A model generated the notes under the pieces. The model ran no database searches and was not told the origin of the DNA. It saw only the letters and a program-made list of their open reading frames with translations. This document shows, piece after piece, positions 43,576 through 51,753 of a DNA stretch of 64,000 nt. This DNA is from Stappia albiluteola (GTDB lineage: Bacteria > Pseudomonadota > Alphaproteobacteria > Rhizobiales > Stappiaceae), in the NCBI RefSeq assembly GCF_014050225.1, contig NZ_JACFXV010000031.1, forward strand, positions 103,094 to 167,093, read 5' to 3'. The position numbers and the translations under genes were made by a program. Position 1 is the stretch's first letter; each line of letters opens with the position of its first letter.

Positions 43576-43902
43576 ATGGCCGACGGTATGGCTCGGTTCG
43601 GATTTCTCGGCGGGATCGCTTCGCTTGCCACGGCGGCATGTTGCGTGCTGCCCATCACCTTCATGCTGCTGGGGGCCGGCGGCGCCTGGGTCGCGGTGCT
43701 GGCGTCCGCGGCCGCCCTCAGTCCCTATGTGATTGCGATTTCCGCTGTGGTGCTCGCAACCGCATGGTTCCTGTCGCTGCGTGGATCGGCTCCAAGACGC
43801 ACCTACGCGCTGCTTGGCGGCGGCTCGCTGCTGACCGCGCTTGCCTGGATCGTGCTTCTCAACGAAGAGGCGATGAACGACTACCTGATCCAGTGGATGT
43901 GA
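43576..43902 (+). CDS. merT: MerT-like metal transporter
   Basis: The 108-residue protein has three membrane helices. The first carries the metal-relay pair C22-C23 in the typical setting TAACCVLPITFMLLG. The cytoplasmic Cys pair of classical MerT is missing. It would move Hg(II), or another soft metal, into the cell. The ATG at 43576 is chosen because AAAGGAAGG precedes it; the earlier in-frame ATG at 43531 overlaps the promoter. No merA reductase or merP is nearby, which is unusual for a mercury uptake protein. Confidence 0.85.
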   Translation: MADGMARFGFLGGIASLATAACCVLPITFMLLGAGGAWVAVLASAAALSPYVIAISAVVLATAWFLSLRGSAPRRTYALLGGGSLLTALAWIVLLNEEAMNDYLIQWM

Positions 43903-43912
43903 GGAGAGGCGC

Positions 43913-44125
43913 ATGACCGCGATCACGCTGCAATCCACCCTGACCTGCCCTGAATGCGGCCATTCCGAAACCCTGGAAATGCCACAGGATGCCTGCCAGT
44001 GGTTCTTCGAATGCAAGGGCTGCGGCGCGATCCTTCGGCCGAAGCCGGGCGACTGTTGCGTCTATTGTTCCTACGGCACGGTCGCCTGTCCGCCGATCCA
44101 GCGTGGCAGCTCATGCTGCTCTTGA
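43913..44125 (+). CDS. GDCCVxC domain protein
   Basis: The 70-residue protein has a zinc-ribbon-like pair (C12-C15 and C34-C37) followed by the GDCCVYCSYG motif (46-55) and a Cys-Cys near the end. Proteins of this family occur next to merT-like genes and can be selenoproteins in other bacteria; here every position uses a Cys codon and there is no in-frame TGA. A role in binding or handing over a soft metal ion is likely but not shown. GGAGAGG precedes the ATG, and it is 10 bases after merT. Confidence 0.85.
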   Translation: MTAITLQSTLTCPECGHSETLEMPQDACQWFFECKGCGAILRPKPGDCCVYCSYGTVACPPIQRGSSCCS

Positions 44126-44134
44126 GCGGCGGTC

Positions 44135-45571
44135 TCAAGTCAGCGAGAAGGGCACGATACCGCGCACGTCCGGATCGAGGGCGATTTTCTTGTCGACGGC
44201 CGGGAAGGCCCGCTCAAGACAATTGTCACGCGGGCAGATGCGGCAGTTGATGCCGATTTTCGTTACCTCGCCCTTTTCGCCGAGCGCGAGCCCGTCCGCA
44301 TAGACAACGTCGCTGGCGTAGGCGAGTTCGCAGCCAAGGCCGAAGGCATAGCGCCTCTCGCGCGTCCGGTGATTGACGGACGACTTCACGGCGCTGCGGG
44401 CAAGGCAGAGATAGCGCACGCCGTCGGGCATCTCGCCCACCTGCACCAGCGTGCGCGAACCGAGATGCTCGAAAGCCTCGTGCACGTTCCACATCGGGCA
44501 GGCGCCGCCATAGCGGGCGAACTGGAAGCGCGTGGCGCTGTGCCGCTTGATCACGTTGCCCGCCCGGTCGATCTTGACGAAATAGAAGGGGATGCCCTTG
44601 TTGCCGGGCCGCTGCAGGGTGGAAAGCCGGTGGCAGACCTGCTCCAGGCTCGCTCCCGTCACGATCTGCAGCCGGTCGAGGTCGTGGCGGCTTGCCCGCG
44701 CAAGGTCGAGGAAGGCCTGATAGGGCAGAAGCAGCGCGCCCGCATAGTGGTTCTTCAGCGCCAGCCGGCAGACATCGTCCGCCCCGTGGCTGTGAAAGCC
44801 GGCGGATGCCACGTGTTCCTCGATCAACTCGCCAGCCTCGAAGCGGGCAAGCAGGCCGGCGAGGAGAAAATCGCGCGTCGACTGCGGCAGCGCCAGCGCC
44901 AGCACAGCGATCCGCCGCTTGGCGTCGAACTGCAGGATGGGCGCGGCCGGGTCCGGCCGATCCGCCACGTCGACCGAGACGGCGTGCCGCGCCTCCAGCC
45001 GCCCGGCGATCAGCCGCGCCTTGTCGTGATGCCAGGCAAGGCCGAGTTCCTTTGCCGCGCGTTCCGCCGCCCGGTCCAGCGTATCCACGTAGTTGTCGAT
45101 ATAGTGGAAGTGGTCGCGCACTTCCTCGTAGGGGAGTGCTGCCTTGGCCTTGTCCTGCGCGCTCGTGCCATGCGCGCTGATCACGTCGTCCACCGACGCC
45201 TGATGCTCCAGCACCCGCCGCATCGCGCCGTGCAGGTCGAGGAAGGAGCGGGCAAAATCCGGCGCGTGCGTCGCGGCTGCCTTCAATTCCTGCAGGCCCG
45301 GCTTCTGGCCGCGGAAGATCGGGTCGGCCAGCGCCTCGCCGAGATCGGCGACGATGCGGTCGAGGTCGTCGGCCTCGAAACTTGCCATGTCGACGCTGAA
45401 GACGCGCCCCACCGAAAGGAGAACTGCCGCCGAGAGCGGCCGCTGGTTACTCTCCAGCTGGTTCACGTAGGATGCCGACAGGCCGAGGCGCCTGGCGAAC
45501 TCGACCTGGGTCAGGCCGGCGCCCTCGCGCACCTTGCGCAGGACATGGCCGGCGAAGATCTTCTTGGACAT
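44135..45571 (-). CDS. ScfR/RamB-like transcriptional regulator (XRE HTH with ImmA/IrrE-like domain)
   Basis: This 478-residue regulator has an N-terminal XRE HTH (LRKVREGAGLTQVEFARRLG, about 10-65), a middle region with an ImmA/IrrE-type fold that lacks an obvious HExxH zinc site, and a C-terminal DUF2083-like domain with a Cys cluster (GINCRICPRDNCLERAFP). Relatives control short-chain acyl-CoA metabolism (RamB, PrpR-like). The ATG at 45571 fits the HTH start. It may autoregulate via the site at 45584-45598. Confidence 0.87.
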   Translation of the reverse strand: MSKKIFAGHVLRKVREGAGLTQVEFARRLGLSASYVNQLESNQRPLSAAVLLSVGRVFSVDMASFEADDLDRIVADLGEALADPIFRGQKPGLQELKAAATHAPDFARSFLDLHGAMRRVLEHQASVDDVISAHGTSAQDKAKAALPYEEVRDHFHYIDNYVDTLDRAAERAAKELGLAWHHDKARLIAGRLEARHAVSVDVADRPDPAAPILQFDAKRRIAVLALALPQSTRDFLLAGLLARFEAGELIEEHVASAGFHSHGADDVCRLALKNHYAGALLLPYQAFLDLARASRHDLDRLQIVTGASLEQVCHRLSTLQRPGNKGIPFYFVKIDRAGNVIKRHSATRFQFARYGGACPMWNVHEAFEHLGSRTLVQVGEMPDGVRYLCLARSAVKSSVNHRTRERRYAFGLGCELAYASDVVYADGLALGEKGEVTKIGINCRICPRDNCLERAFPAVDKKIALDPDVRGIVPFSLT

Positions 45572-45583
45572 GGCGCCGCATTC

Positions 45584-45598
45584 CGCAAATTGCAAATT
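45584..45598. promoter_or_regulatory. Candidate operator of the ScfR-like regulator
   Basis: Two overlapping TTTGCAA-like motifs (GCAAAT-TGCAAAT on the plus strand) lie about 15 bases upstream of the regulator ATG. TTTGCAAA-like boxes are bound by RamB/PrpR-type relatives, so autoregulation is plausible. Confidence 0.4.
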
Positions 45599-45794
45599 TT
45601 TCACAACATTTCTAGCATCACTTTTACATCTGGCACAATGCGCCGCCTAACGGTATTTCTTCTTTATCGCACCGCAACATAACTGCCGCGGCGGGAGGCG
45701 GGCGGGATTTGCGAGAAAGCGAGCAGGATCGACCTTCGGCCAGGGGATCGCCAGGGCAGGAAAGGGTTGGTCGCAGATAGCGGAGGACGTGACG

Positions 45795-46100
45795 ATGGAC
45801 GGGATCGCCGGCGCCTATTTTTGCGAGCGCGAAAGCTTCGACGAAAAACTTCTCGATGACGCGGATGGCTTCACCACCCGCACTGAGGGCATCGCCCCCG
45901 GCCTCAAGGTACTGTCGACGCGCCAGCGCGAGATTGTCCGCCTTGCCTCCGAAGGCCTGCTGAACAAGCAAATCGCCTGGCAGCTCGGCATCACGGTCGC
46001 CACGGTCAAGGCGCATATGTCGCTCGCAATCGAGCGCCTCAGCGCCCGGAACCGCACCCACGCGGTCGCCATCTACGTGCGCGAGACGCTGACGCGCTGA
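45795..46100 (+). CDS. Small LuxR-type HTH protein
   Basis: The 101-residue protein is little more than a GerE/LuxR HTH (about 42-95: LSTRQREIVRLASEGLLNKQIAWQLGITVATVKAH), preceded by an acidic 40-residue segment without a receiver or autoinducer domain. It resembles the output half of a response regulator and may act alone or with a partner. GGAGG lies eight bases before the ATG at 45795; an in-frame GTG at 45789 is too close to that site. Confidence 0.85.
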   Translation: MDGIAGAYFCERESFDEKLLDDADGFTTRTEGIAPGLKVLSTRQREIVRLASEGLLNKQIAWQLGITVATVKAHMSLAIERLSARNRTHAVAIYVRETLTR

Positions 46101-46423
46101 AGCTCAGTTGCACTTGTTAGGTACCACTCGCGCGCCCCCCCCTAAGCGCATAGCGATCCAAAGGCGCGCTCCAAATGCAATCGATATGCTTTGTGGAGCG
46201 CCCCTTTCGGCGATCGGCGATCGGCGATCGTAGCGCACCCTTCCCGCTCGCGACGCAACTAGATTTCGCATGAGAGCGCGACAAAAATGTAATATTACAA
46301 AGTAACACAAAACGAAAAATCTTAGGTCACGAAATACAATATGAGAATTAAAATAATTTAATACGTAAATTTACACAGAAACCAACTTATTTTATCTGAC
46401 TCATCGGCCTAAGAAGCAAAATT
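46101..46423. other. 323-bp intergenic region entering an AT-rich islet
   Basis: The first half holds an 8-bp dyad GCGCTCCA...TGGAGCGC (46166-46201) and three tandem GCGATCG units (46211-46231). From about 46270 the composition turns strongly AT-rich. I see no gene. It marks the left edge of the foreign-looking segment. Confidence 0.6.
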
Positions 46424-47053
46424 CTAACCTAATGGCTGCCCTTCGCCCATCCAATCGCGCATTGCGATAATCAACTCGGTAGTAGGATATTCTCTAATAT
46501 CGTCCTCCGATGCTCCTGCGGCACGCTCACGCTCCCAATACCATTCTTGAAAGGCAATATATTTTCCCAATATTAGGGATGCGCCAATCCTTTGTGCGCC
46601 AGCTTGTGCAACAAGCCAATTTCTTACACGTTTAACAGCTTTTTCATAATCCCCTTCATGGTATTCAATGTCCCAACCAGAAATGTCCGAAAGTGATTTC
46701 TGGTAGTCATATTTAGTATGCTCCAGAACTAAAATGGCTTTACTCGAAAAAGGCTCTCCCCCAAATCGTTTACACGCATGATCCATGCCGAGTTCAAAGG
46801 GCATATTCATGCGAAAATATTGATTAGCGTTTGTTGATTTGCACCGACTCAAATCGTGAATCCCGTATCTAGAATTCTCTATCAGATCAATGATCCTATC
46901 TAGCCGCGCAGCTCCGTTGTCCGCGTTTTCCGGAGCCAATCTTGGAAAAAAGCCAAGATAGACCACGCAAAAGGCAATTGCTTGAAGAATTGGTGCATAT
47001 TCTTCATCAAATGGGCAATTAATAAATATCGATTTATCAAATTCAGGAAGCAC
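46424..47053 (-). CDS. Predicted TIR/nucleoside deoxyribosyltransferase-fold protein
   Basis: The 209-residue protein shows the element order of the TIR-like/nucleoside 2-deoxyribosyltransferase fold: a first strand SIFINCPFD (8-16), a helix EEYAPILQAIAF, RLDRIIDLIENSRYGIHDLS (50-69) and NMPFELGMDHA (83-93), then a strand KAILVLEH. Glu87 of FELG is placed like the catalytic Glu of NAD- or nucleotide-cleaving members. The start is a GTG at 47053, two bases after the stop of the DUF2188 gene. Composition is clearly more AT-rich than in the neighbouring genes. A nucleotide-hydrolysing effector is inferred, not shown. Confidence 0.7.
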   Translation of the reverse strand: MLPEFDKSIFINCPFDEEYAPILQAIAFCVVYLGFFPRLAPENADNGAARLDRIIDLIENSRYGIHDLSRCKSTNANQYFRMNMPFELGMDHACKRFGGEPFSSKAILVLEHTKYDYQKSLSDISGWDIEYHEGDYEKAVKRVRNWLVAQAGAQRIGASLILGKYIAFQEWYWERERAAGASEDDIREYPTTELIIAMRDWMGEGQPLG

Positions 47054-47055
47054 TA

Positions 47056-47280
47056 TTACCCTTTTGATGGATGAGAATCGTCTCCAAATGAATTTCGCTC
47101 ACGAATACGACCGTCCGTCCCATGAATATAAACCCCGGTCTTCTGATTTCGTGCGATCTTTGTGGCAGCCCTAATAGCTTCGTCTTGAGTAGGATGAATA
47201 CTCGTAGCCCGGGAAGATCCCGCTTTTTTTACGCTCCATCTCCCGGCATGCGGTACGACATGTTGGCCCTTTTTCGACAT
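47056..47280 (-). CDS. DUF2188 domain protein
   Basis: The 74-residue protein matches the DUF2188 pattern: HVVPHAGRWSVKKAGSSRA at the start, TQDEAIRAATKIARNQ in the helix and a C-terminal IHGTDGRIRERNSFGDD. It is a compact alpha/beta protein of unknown function, often found in accessory regions. A CGGAGAAA sequence precedes the ATG. It is directly upstream of, and probably translated with, the TIR-like protein, so it may be its regulator, sensor or immunity partner. Confidence 0.8.
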   Translation of the reverse strand: MSKKGQHVVPHAGRWSVKKAGSSRATSIHPTQDEAIRAATKIARNQKTGVYIHGTDGRIRERNSFGDDSHPSKG

Positions 47281-47551
47281 TATGAGTATTTCTCCGTCGC
47301 ATTGTATCGAGTCTGTATCGATTACGGTCTACACATCAGGATTATTTACAGCAAAAGCCGAATAAGAGCGTCGACACTCGCCGAGTAAATTCAACAGGCA
47401 CCTCATAGAACATAGCTTCCAACCGCCGAAATGCAAAGATCACCAACGAGCCCTGCTGCCCTCAAACTCGTGGCATTTTACCAGAGTGAAATTGCAGACG
47501 AGATTGAATAGCTCCGTCCGCAGAATGCGAACGGAGCCATTCCCTCATTCT
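47281..47551. other. Intergenic right edge of the AT-rich islet
   Basis: The region probably carries the promoter of the two-gene islet. A hairpin GCTCCGT-CCGCAGAATGCGA-ACGGAGC (47511-47537) follows the SRPBCC gene on the minus strand and may end its transcript. Short open frames on the plus strand have no protein-like features. Confidence 0.5.
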
Positions 47552-48085
47552 TCAGTCCGGCAGACGGCGGCTGTACTCCTCTTTCAGCTTCAGCCAGCCC
47601 GGCCAGAAGGGTTCGGGCGCCACACCGTCGAGGCGGGCGGCAAGAACGTCGAGATGCATGTGCCAGCCGGCGGAGACGTTCAGCATCGTCGCCCGGTCGG
47701 GCAGCCGGCGGTGGATCACGGTCAAAAGCACACCGCCTGCCCGCTCCGCCAGCTCGAAGGAAACCTCGCCCTCCGCGCCCCAGGTGAACACCAGCTTGCG
47801 CGGCGGATCGATTTCAAGGATCCGGCTCTGCATCCGGTTTTCCTCGGCAAAGCCGTCCGGACGCTTGCCCGGCGGATCGCTCAGTTCCTCGTTGCGCCAG
47901 ACGAATTCGAAGGCGCTGCCCGCCTTCATTTCCATCTCGCCCGCCGCCAGCCACTGCCGGCGCAGGTCGCTTTCCGTCAGATAGGCCCATACGCGCTCGA
48001 TCGGGCCGGGCAGCCGGCGCTGGATCGTCAGCGTCGTGGGCTCGGTCAGCCTGCCATAGGTGTCGAGTTCTGCGAGATCCGTCAT
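47552..48085 (-). CDS. SRPBCC family protein (AHSA1-like)
   Basis: This 177-residue protein has the START/AHSA1 fold: LTIQRRLPGPIERVWAYLTE at the start, EFVWRNEEL, RKLVFTWGAEGEVSFEL and GWHMHLDVLAARLDG at the end. Members bind hydrophobic ligands in a deep cavity. Its ATG overlaps the stop of the ArsR regulator gene (ATGA), the common ArsR-SRPBCC pair of rhizobia. Confidence 0.88.
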   Translation of the reverse strand: MTDLAELDTYGRLTEPTTLTIQRRLPGPIERVWAYLTESDLRRQWLAAGEMEMKAGSAFEFVWRNEELSDPPGKRPDGFAEENRMQSRILEIDPPRKLVFTWGAEGEVSFELAERAGGVLLTVIHRRLPDRATMLNVSAGWHMHLDVLAARLDGVAPEPFWPGWLKLKEEYSRRLPD

Positions 48086-48465
48086 TTCCCGTCTCCCTTT
48101 TGTCTGGCAGGCGCTCCAGGGTCAACAGACCTGCCTTCGTCTTCCTTGCGAAGAAGCCGTTCGAGCACCGCCAGCCGGTCGGTCCAGAAGCGCTCGTAGA
48201 AGCTCAGCCAGTCATGCGCGCTTTCCAGCGGCCCGGCATCGAGCCGGCAATAATGCGTGCGGCCGCGCACCTCCCGGGCGATCAGCCCGGCATTCTCCAG
48301 CGCCTTGATGTGCTTGGAGGCCGCCGCCAGCGAGATCGAGAAGGGTTCGGCCAGTTGCCCGACCGTCCGCTCGCCGCCGGAAAGCTCCAGCAGCATCCGC
48401 CGCCGCGTCGCATCGCCCAGCGCATGAAAAACGGCATCCAGCCGCGATGTTTCCAATTCAACCAT
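48082..48465 (-). CDS. ArsR family transcriptional regulator
   Basis: This 127-residue winged-helix repressor starts RLDAVFHALGDATRRRMLLEL and contains the recognition helix SLAAASKHIKALENAGLI and the wing REVRGRTHYCRLD. The typical metal-binding Cys box of ArsR/SmtB is absent, so it likely responds to an organic ligand or to its SRPBCC partner. The ATG at 48465 sits inside one of two operator-like dyads. Confidence 0.88.
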   Translation of the reverse strand: MVELETSRLDAVFHALGDATRRRMLLELSGGERTVGQLAEPFSISLAAASKHIKALENAGLIAREVRGRTHYCRLDAGPLESAHDWLSFYERFWTDRLAVLERLLRKEDEGRSVDPGAPARQKGDGK

Positions 48466-48513
48466 GAGGTTGAATATAGCGAGGAGCAGGAGGATAATCA
48501 ACCATATGGTTGA
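48457..48513. promoter_or_regulatory. Two ArsR operator dyads
   Basis: TTCAACC-ATGA-GGTTGAA (48457-48474) covers the start codon, and TCAACC-ATAT-GGTTGA (48498-48513) lies 40 bases upstream. They share the consensus TTCAACCATNNGGTTGAA. The spacing, about four helix turns, suits cooperative autorepression. Confidence 0.75.
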
Positions 48514-48611
48514 ATGATTGTGCGGGAGGCCACCCGGCCGGCACCCGGGAATGCTCAAATATGGCGAATCTCAAACATCAGCCGCGTCAAACCGGCTGCC
48601 ACGCCACACGC

Positions 48612-48740
48612 TGGGGCTGGAGCGATTTCTTGATCCACGAAAGCGGGATCGCTTTCGTGGATCAAGAAATCGCTCCAGGATCAATGCTTTGAGCATATCC
48701 CGCCAAATCCGATTCAGATTTGGCGGGATATGCTCTAGGC
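48612..48740 (+). repeat. RIME-like palindromic element, copy 3
   Basis: The element begins CTGGAGCGATTTCTTGATCC, forms a long dyad around CACGAAAGCG-GGAT-CGCTTTCGTG, continues AGGATCAATGCTTTGAGCATA and ends with the second dyad CCCGCCAAATC-CGATTCA-GATTTGGCGGG and TATGCTCTAG. It lies between the arsR-like gene and the citryl-CoA lyase gene. It is the most complete copy in the window. Confidence 0.92.
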
Positions 48741-48761
48741 GTCCAATTTCTTCATGTCGCG

Positions 48762-49565
48762 TCACACCCCCTCGTACGTCCAGCGATAGGCCGGCGGGGT
48801 GGGGCCCTTGTTGCGGCCGCCCTGCTGCTTCTGCTCCCAGGCGTGCGCCAGGATGCCGACCGAGCGCGACAGGCAGAACAACCCGCGCGCCAGCGGCGGA
48901 GCGAAACCCAGTTCCGCGTAGATGACCGCCGTCGCCCCGTCGATATTCATCGGTACGGGCTTGCCCTTCCTGTCGTTCAGGACCTGCTGGATCGACCGGC
49001 CGATTGCCGCGTAGCAGCCCGACACGATGCCTTCCGCCGCCGCCTCGTCCACCAGTTCAAGCAGGCGCGGCGCGCGCGGGTCCACCGGCTTGTGGAAGCG
49101 GTGGCCGAAGCCCGGCACGTAAGCGCTGCGCGTTTCCTGCCAGCGCTCGACCATCGCGCCCGCGTGGCTTGGCCCGCCGGCCTCGTCGATCATGTGGTAG
49201 AACTCGACCGCCTGTTCGCCTGCCCCGCCATGTACGTCGTCCAGCATGTTGACGGCCGAGGCCAGCGCGCCGTTGAGCGGCAGGCCGCAGGTCACCGCCA
49301 TGCGGGCGGCGGCGATCGAAGGCGCCTGCGGTCCGTGGTCAACGGCGGCGACGAGAGCCGCCTCCAGCAGCTTCGCCTGTCCCTCGCCCGGCAATTCGCC
49401 GCGCGTCAGGAGCCAGATCATCTGCGGAAAGCTGACAGTGCCGATCAGGTCCTCGATCGGATGGCCACGAAAGCGGATCATGCCTGGCGCCATGTCGATG
49501 ATCGAGGTGCGCCACCAGTCCGAGACGTCGTTTCGCCCCGGCTTCCCAGCCGTTTCTTCGCTCAT
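48762..49565 (-). CDS. Citrate synthase-like citryl-CoA lyase
   Basis: The 267-residue protein is a short member of the citrate synthase superfamily, with GMIRFRGHPIEDLIG, the active-site His region GFGHRFHKPVDPRAPRL, and GFAPPLARGLFCLSRSVGILAH. It lacks the large N-terminal domain of true citrate synthase. Such proteins are annotated as citryl-CoA lyases and cleave citryl-, malyl- or citramalyl-CoA type esters. Its partner is a class III CoA-transferase, which could supply the CoA ester. The ATG overlaps the transferase stop (ATGA). Confidence 0.87.
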   Translation of the reverse strand: MSEETAGKPGRNDVSDWWRTSIIDMAPGMIRFRGHPIEDLIGTVSFPQMIWLLTRGELPGEGQAKLLEAALVAAVDHGPQAPSIAAARMAVTCGLPLNGALASAVNMLDDVHGGAGEQAVEFYHMIDEAGGPSHAGAMVERWQETRSAYVPGFGHRFHKPVDPRAPRLLELVDEAAAEGIVSGCYAAIGRSIQQVLNDRKGKPVPMNIDGATAVIYAELGFAPPLARGLFCLSRSVGILAHAWEQKQQGGRNKGPTPPAYRWTYEGV

Positions 49566-50755
49566 AGCGCGCCCTCCTGCCGGAGCCGGTCGATCATTTC
49601 GGGCGACAGTCCCAGCTCGCCGTAGATTTCCGCATTGTGCTCGCCAAGCAGCGGCGGCGGCGTCGCCACTTTCGGCGCCTCGCCGTCGAGCTTCAGCCCG
49701 GTCCTGAGCACCGTGATGTCGCGCTCCACGCCCGGCGCATTCTCGAAGGTCGCCAGCATGCCCCGGCTTTGGATCACCTCGTGGGCAAGGATTTCCGGTA
49801 CGCTGAATACCGCGCCCGCCGGCACGCCGATGGCGTTCAGCTCCTTCGCCCAGTCGCGCGCCGGCCTTTCGCTCAGCGCCTGCTCGATCTCGCCCTTGAG
49901 CACGAAGCGGTGCTCTTTGCGCGCTTCCCGCGTGGCGAATTCCGGCCGCTCCAGCAGGTCCGCCCGACCGATATGGCGCGCCAGCGCCTGCCACTGCTCT
50001 TCCTTGTTGGCGGCGATGTTGATCAGCCCGTCGGCAGCGCGGAAGGCGCCGGACGGGGCGGATGTCATGTTCTCGTTGCCGTTTGCCGCCGGCTCCACGC
50101 CGGCAATCAGCCAGTTGGAGACCGCCCAGCCCATGGTGGCAATCACCGCCTCCAGCATGGAGACGTCGATGAAAGCGCCCTTGGTGCGATCGTTGAGGGC
50201 GGCGGCGATCGCGAAGGCCGCCGTCAGTCCGCCGATCGTGTCGGCGATCGGATAGCCGACCCGCAGCGGCGCGCTCGCCTCGTCGCCGGTGATCGACATG
50301 ACGCCGGACGCCCCCTGGATGATCTGGTCATAGGCCGGCCGGTGCGTCCAGGGTCCGTCCTGGCCGAAACCGGAAATGGCGCAATAGACGAGCTTCGGGT
50401 TGACTTGGGCGAGCGATCCGTAGCCAACGCCGAGCCGGTCCATCACGCCGGGGCGGAAGTTCTCCACCAGCACGTCCGCGGTTTTGACGAGGCTCTTCAG
50501 AAGCTCGACGCCCTTCGGGTGCTTCAGGTTCACCGTCACGGATTTCTTGCCGGCATTCTGGGCGAGGAAGGAAACGCCCATCAGCCTGTCGTTCAGCTCC
50601 GGGTCGGCGCCGAGCTGGCGGGCGAGATCTCCCCGTCCCTTCGCCTCGACCTTCACGACCTCTGCTCCCAGATGCGCCAGCTGATGGCAGCAGAATGGAC
50701 CGGCCAGCACATTGGTCAGGTCGAGGACGCGGATCCCGCGTAGCGGTGTCGTCAC
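49562..50755 (-). CDS. CaiB/BaiF (class III) CoA-transferase
   Basis: This 397-residue enzyme has the family start GIRVLDLTNVLAGPFCCHQLA and the catalytic Asp143 in PAYDQIIQG, which forms an aspartyl-CoA anhydride intermediate. It moves CoA between carboxylic acids. With the citryl-CoA lyase it would activate and then split a dicarboxylic or hydroxy acid. The GTG at 50755 has AGGGAGCC upstream. Confidence 0.92.
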   Translation of the reverse strand: MTTPLRGIRVLDLTNVLAGPFCCHQLAHLGAEVVKVEAKGRGDLARQLGADPELNDRLMGVSFLAQNAGKKSVTVNLKHPKGVELLKSLVKTADVLVENFRPGVMDRLGVGYGSLAQVNPKLVYCAISGFGQDGPWTHRPAYDQIIQGASGVMSITGDEASAPLRVGYPIADTIGGLTAAFAIAAALNDRTKGAFIDVSMLEAVIATMGWAVSNWLIAGVEPAANGNENMTSAPSGAFRAADGLINIAANKEEQWQALARHIGRADLLERPEFATREARKEHRFVLKGEIEQALSERPARDWAKELNAIGVPAGAVFSVPEILAHEVIQSRGMLATFENAPGVERDITVLRTGLKLDGEAPKVATPPPLLGEHNAEIYGELGLSPEMIDRLRQEGAL

Positions 50756-50816
50756 GGCAAGGCTCCCTGCGCTTCGTCCGACGGGCTTTCGGCAGCGGCC
50801 GCCCCTACACAAAGTG

Positions 50817-50855
50817 CGTTCTGTCAGATAGAATGATGTTTATCATAACAGAACG
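50817..50855. promoter_or_regulatory. Dyad in the divergent promoter of the IclR and CoA-transferase genes
   Basis: The arms CGTTCTGT (50817-50824) and ACAGAACG (50848-50855) are perfect inverted repeats separated by 23 bases, with an inner ATGAT-GTTT-ATCAT dyad (50833-50846). It is a likely binding site for the IclR protein encoded next to it. Confidence 0.55.
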
Positions 50856-50880
50856 ATCGGAACTTGGCCAGAGGCGGGCG

Positions 50881-51594
50881 ATGAGACAGGACGAGACGGA
50901 ATCGGACACGAAAAATAACGGAGTCGACGCTGTCGACCGCGCGCTGTCGCTGCTCGCCTGCTACGGGGAGGAAGATCGGGGACTAAGCCTTGCCGAACTC
51001 GCCCGCCGCTCCGGTTTCTACAAGAGCACCATTCTCCGCCTTGCTGCCTCGCTGGAGCGTTTCGGCTATCTGATCCGCGGCGAAGACGGGCTCTACCGCC
51101 TCGGGCCGACGCTGTGGCGGCTCGGCTCGGCCTATCGCCGCCACTTCGATCTCGACGGACTGATCCGCCCGGAACTCAAGAACCTCGTTGAAAAAACGGG
51201 AGAATCCGCCTCACTCTACATTCGCGAGGGCGACAGCCGCGTCTGCCTCTACCGTGAAAACTCGCCGAAAGCCGTCCGCCATCATCTGGTGGAAGGGCAG
51301 CGCCTGCCCCTGAACAGTGGTGCCAGCGGCCGGGTGCTGCGCGCTCATGGCGGCGGGGATGCGGCGGGAGACGAAAATATCCGCGCCAATGGCCATGCGA
51401 TATCGCTCGGCGAGCGGGATCCGGATGTCGCCGCAGTCGCCGTTCCGCTGTTCGGAGGGAACGGCGAACTCATTGGCGCCCTTGCGGTTTCCGGCCTGAT
51501 CTACCGCTTCGACGAGACGCGCCGCGCGGAAGCGCTGCATCTCCTGAAGGCAAGCGTGGAGCGCCTTCAACTCCTTCTCGGCAATGACATGTGA
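50881..51594 (+). CDS. IclR family transcriptional regulator
   Basis: The 237-residue protein has an IclR winged helix (VDRALSLLACYGEEDRGLSLAELARRSGFYKSTILRL, about 15-60) and the effector domain (80-235) with LYRENSPKAVRH and GASGRVLRA. It is divergent from the CoA-transferase/lyase operon and is its likely regulator, responding to the organic acid substrate. The ATG at 50881 follows GAGGCGGG. Confidence 0.88.
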   Translation: MRQDETESDTKNNGVDAVDRALSLLACYGEEDRGLSLAELARRSGFYKSTILRLAASLERFGYLIRGEDGLYRLGPTLWRLGSAYRRHFDLDGLIRPELKNLVEKTGESASLYIREGDSRVCLYRENSPKAVRHHLVEGQRLPLNSGASGRVLRAHGGGDAAGDENIRANGHAISLGERDPDVAAVAVPLFGGNGELIGALAVSGLIYRFDETRRAEALHLLKASVERLQLLLGNDM

Positions 51595-51753
51595 ATTGAT
51601 CCTAGAAATCCAATGTCGCTAAATATCCGTAATTTTTATGAAAACTGTGATCGACGACACATCGCCGAGGAATACGGAACGCTACTGATATTGAAATTAC
51701 GACCCCGGCTCACAAGGTCATGAATAGTGCGGCTTGCTTTGACAGGGATTGGC

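Noticed and set aside
43913..44125. Selenoprotein reading of the GDCCVxC gene
   Set aside because: All Cys positions use TGC or TGT, and the only TGA is the terminal stop.
47122..47388. Plus-strand frame overlapping the DUF2188 gene
   Set aside because: It is antisense to a recognised DUF2188 protein and has no recognisable features.
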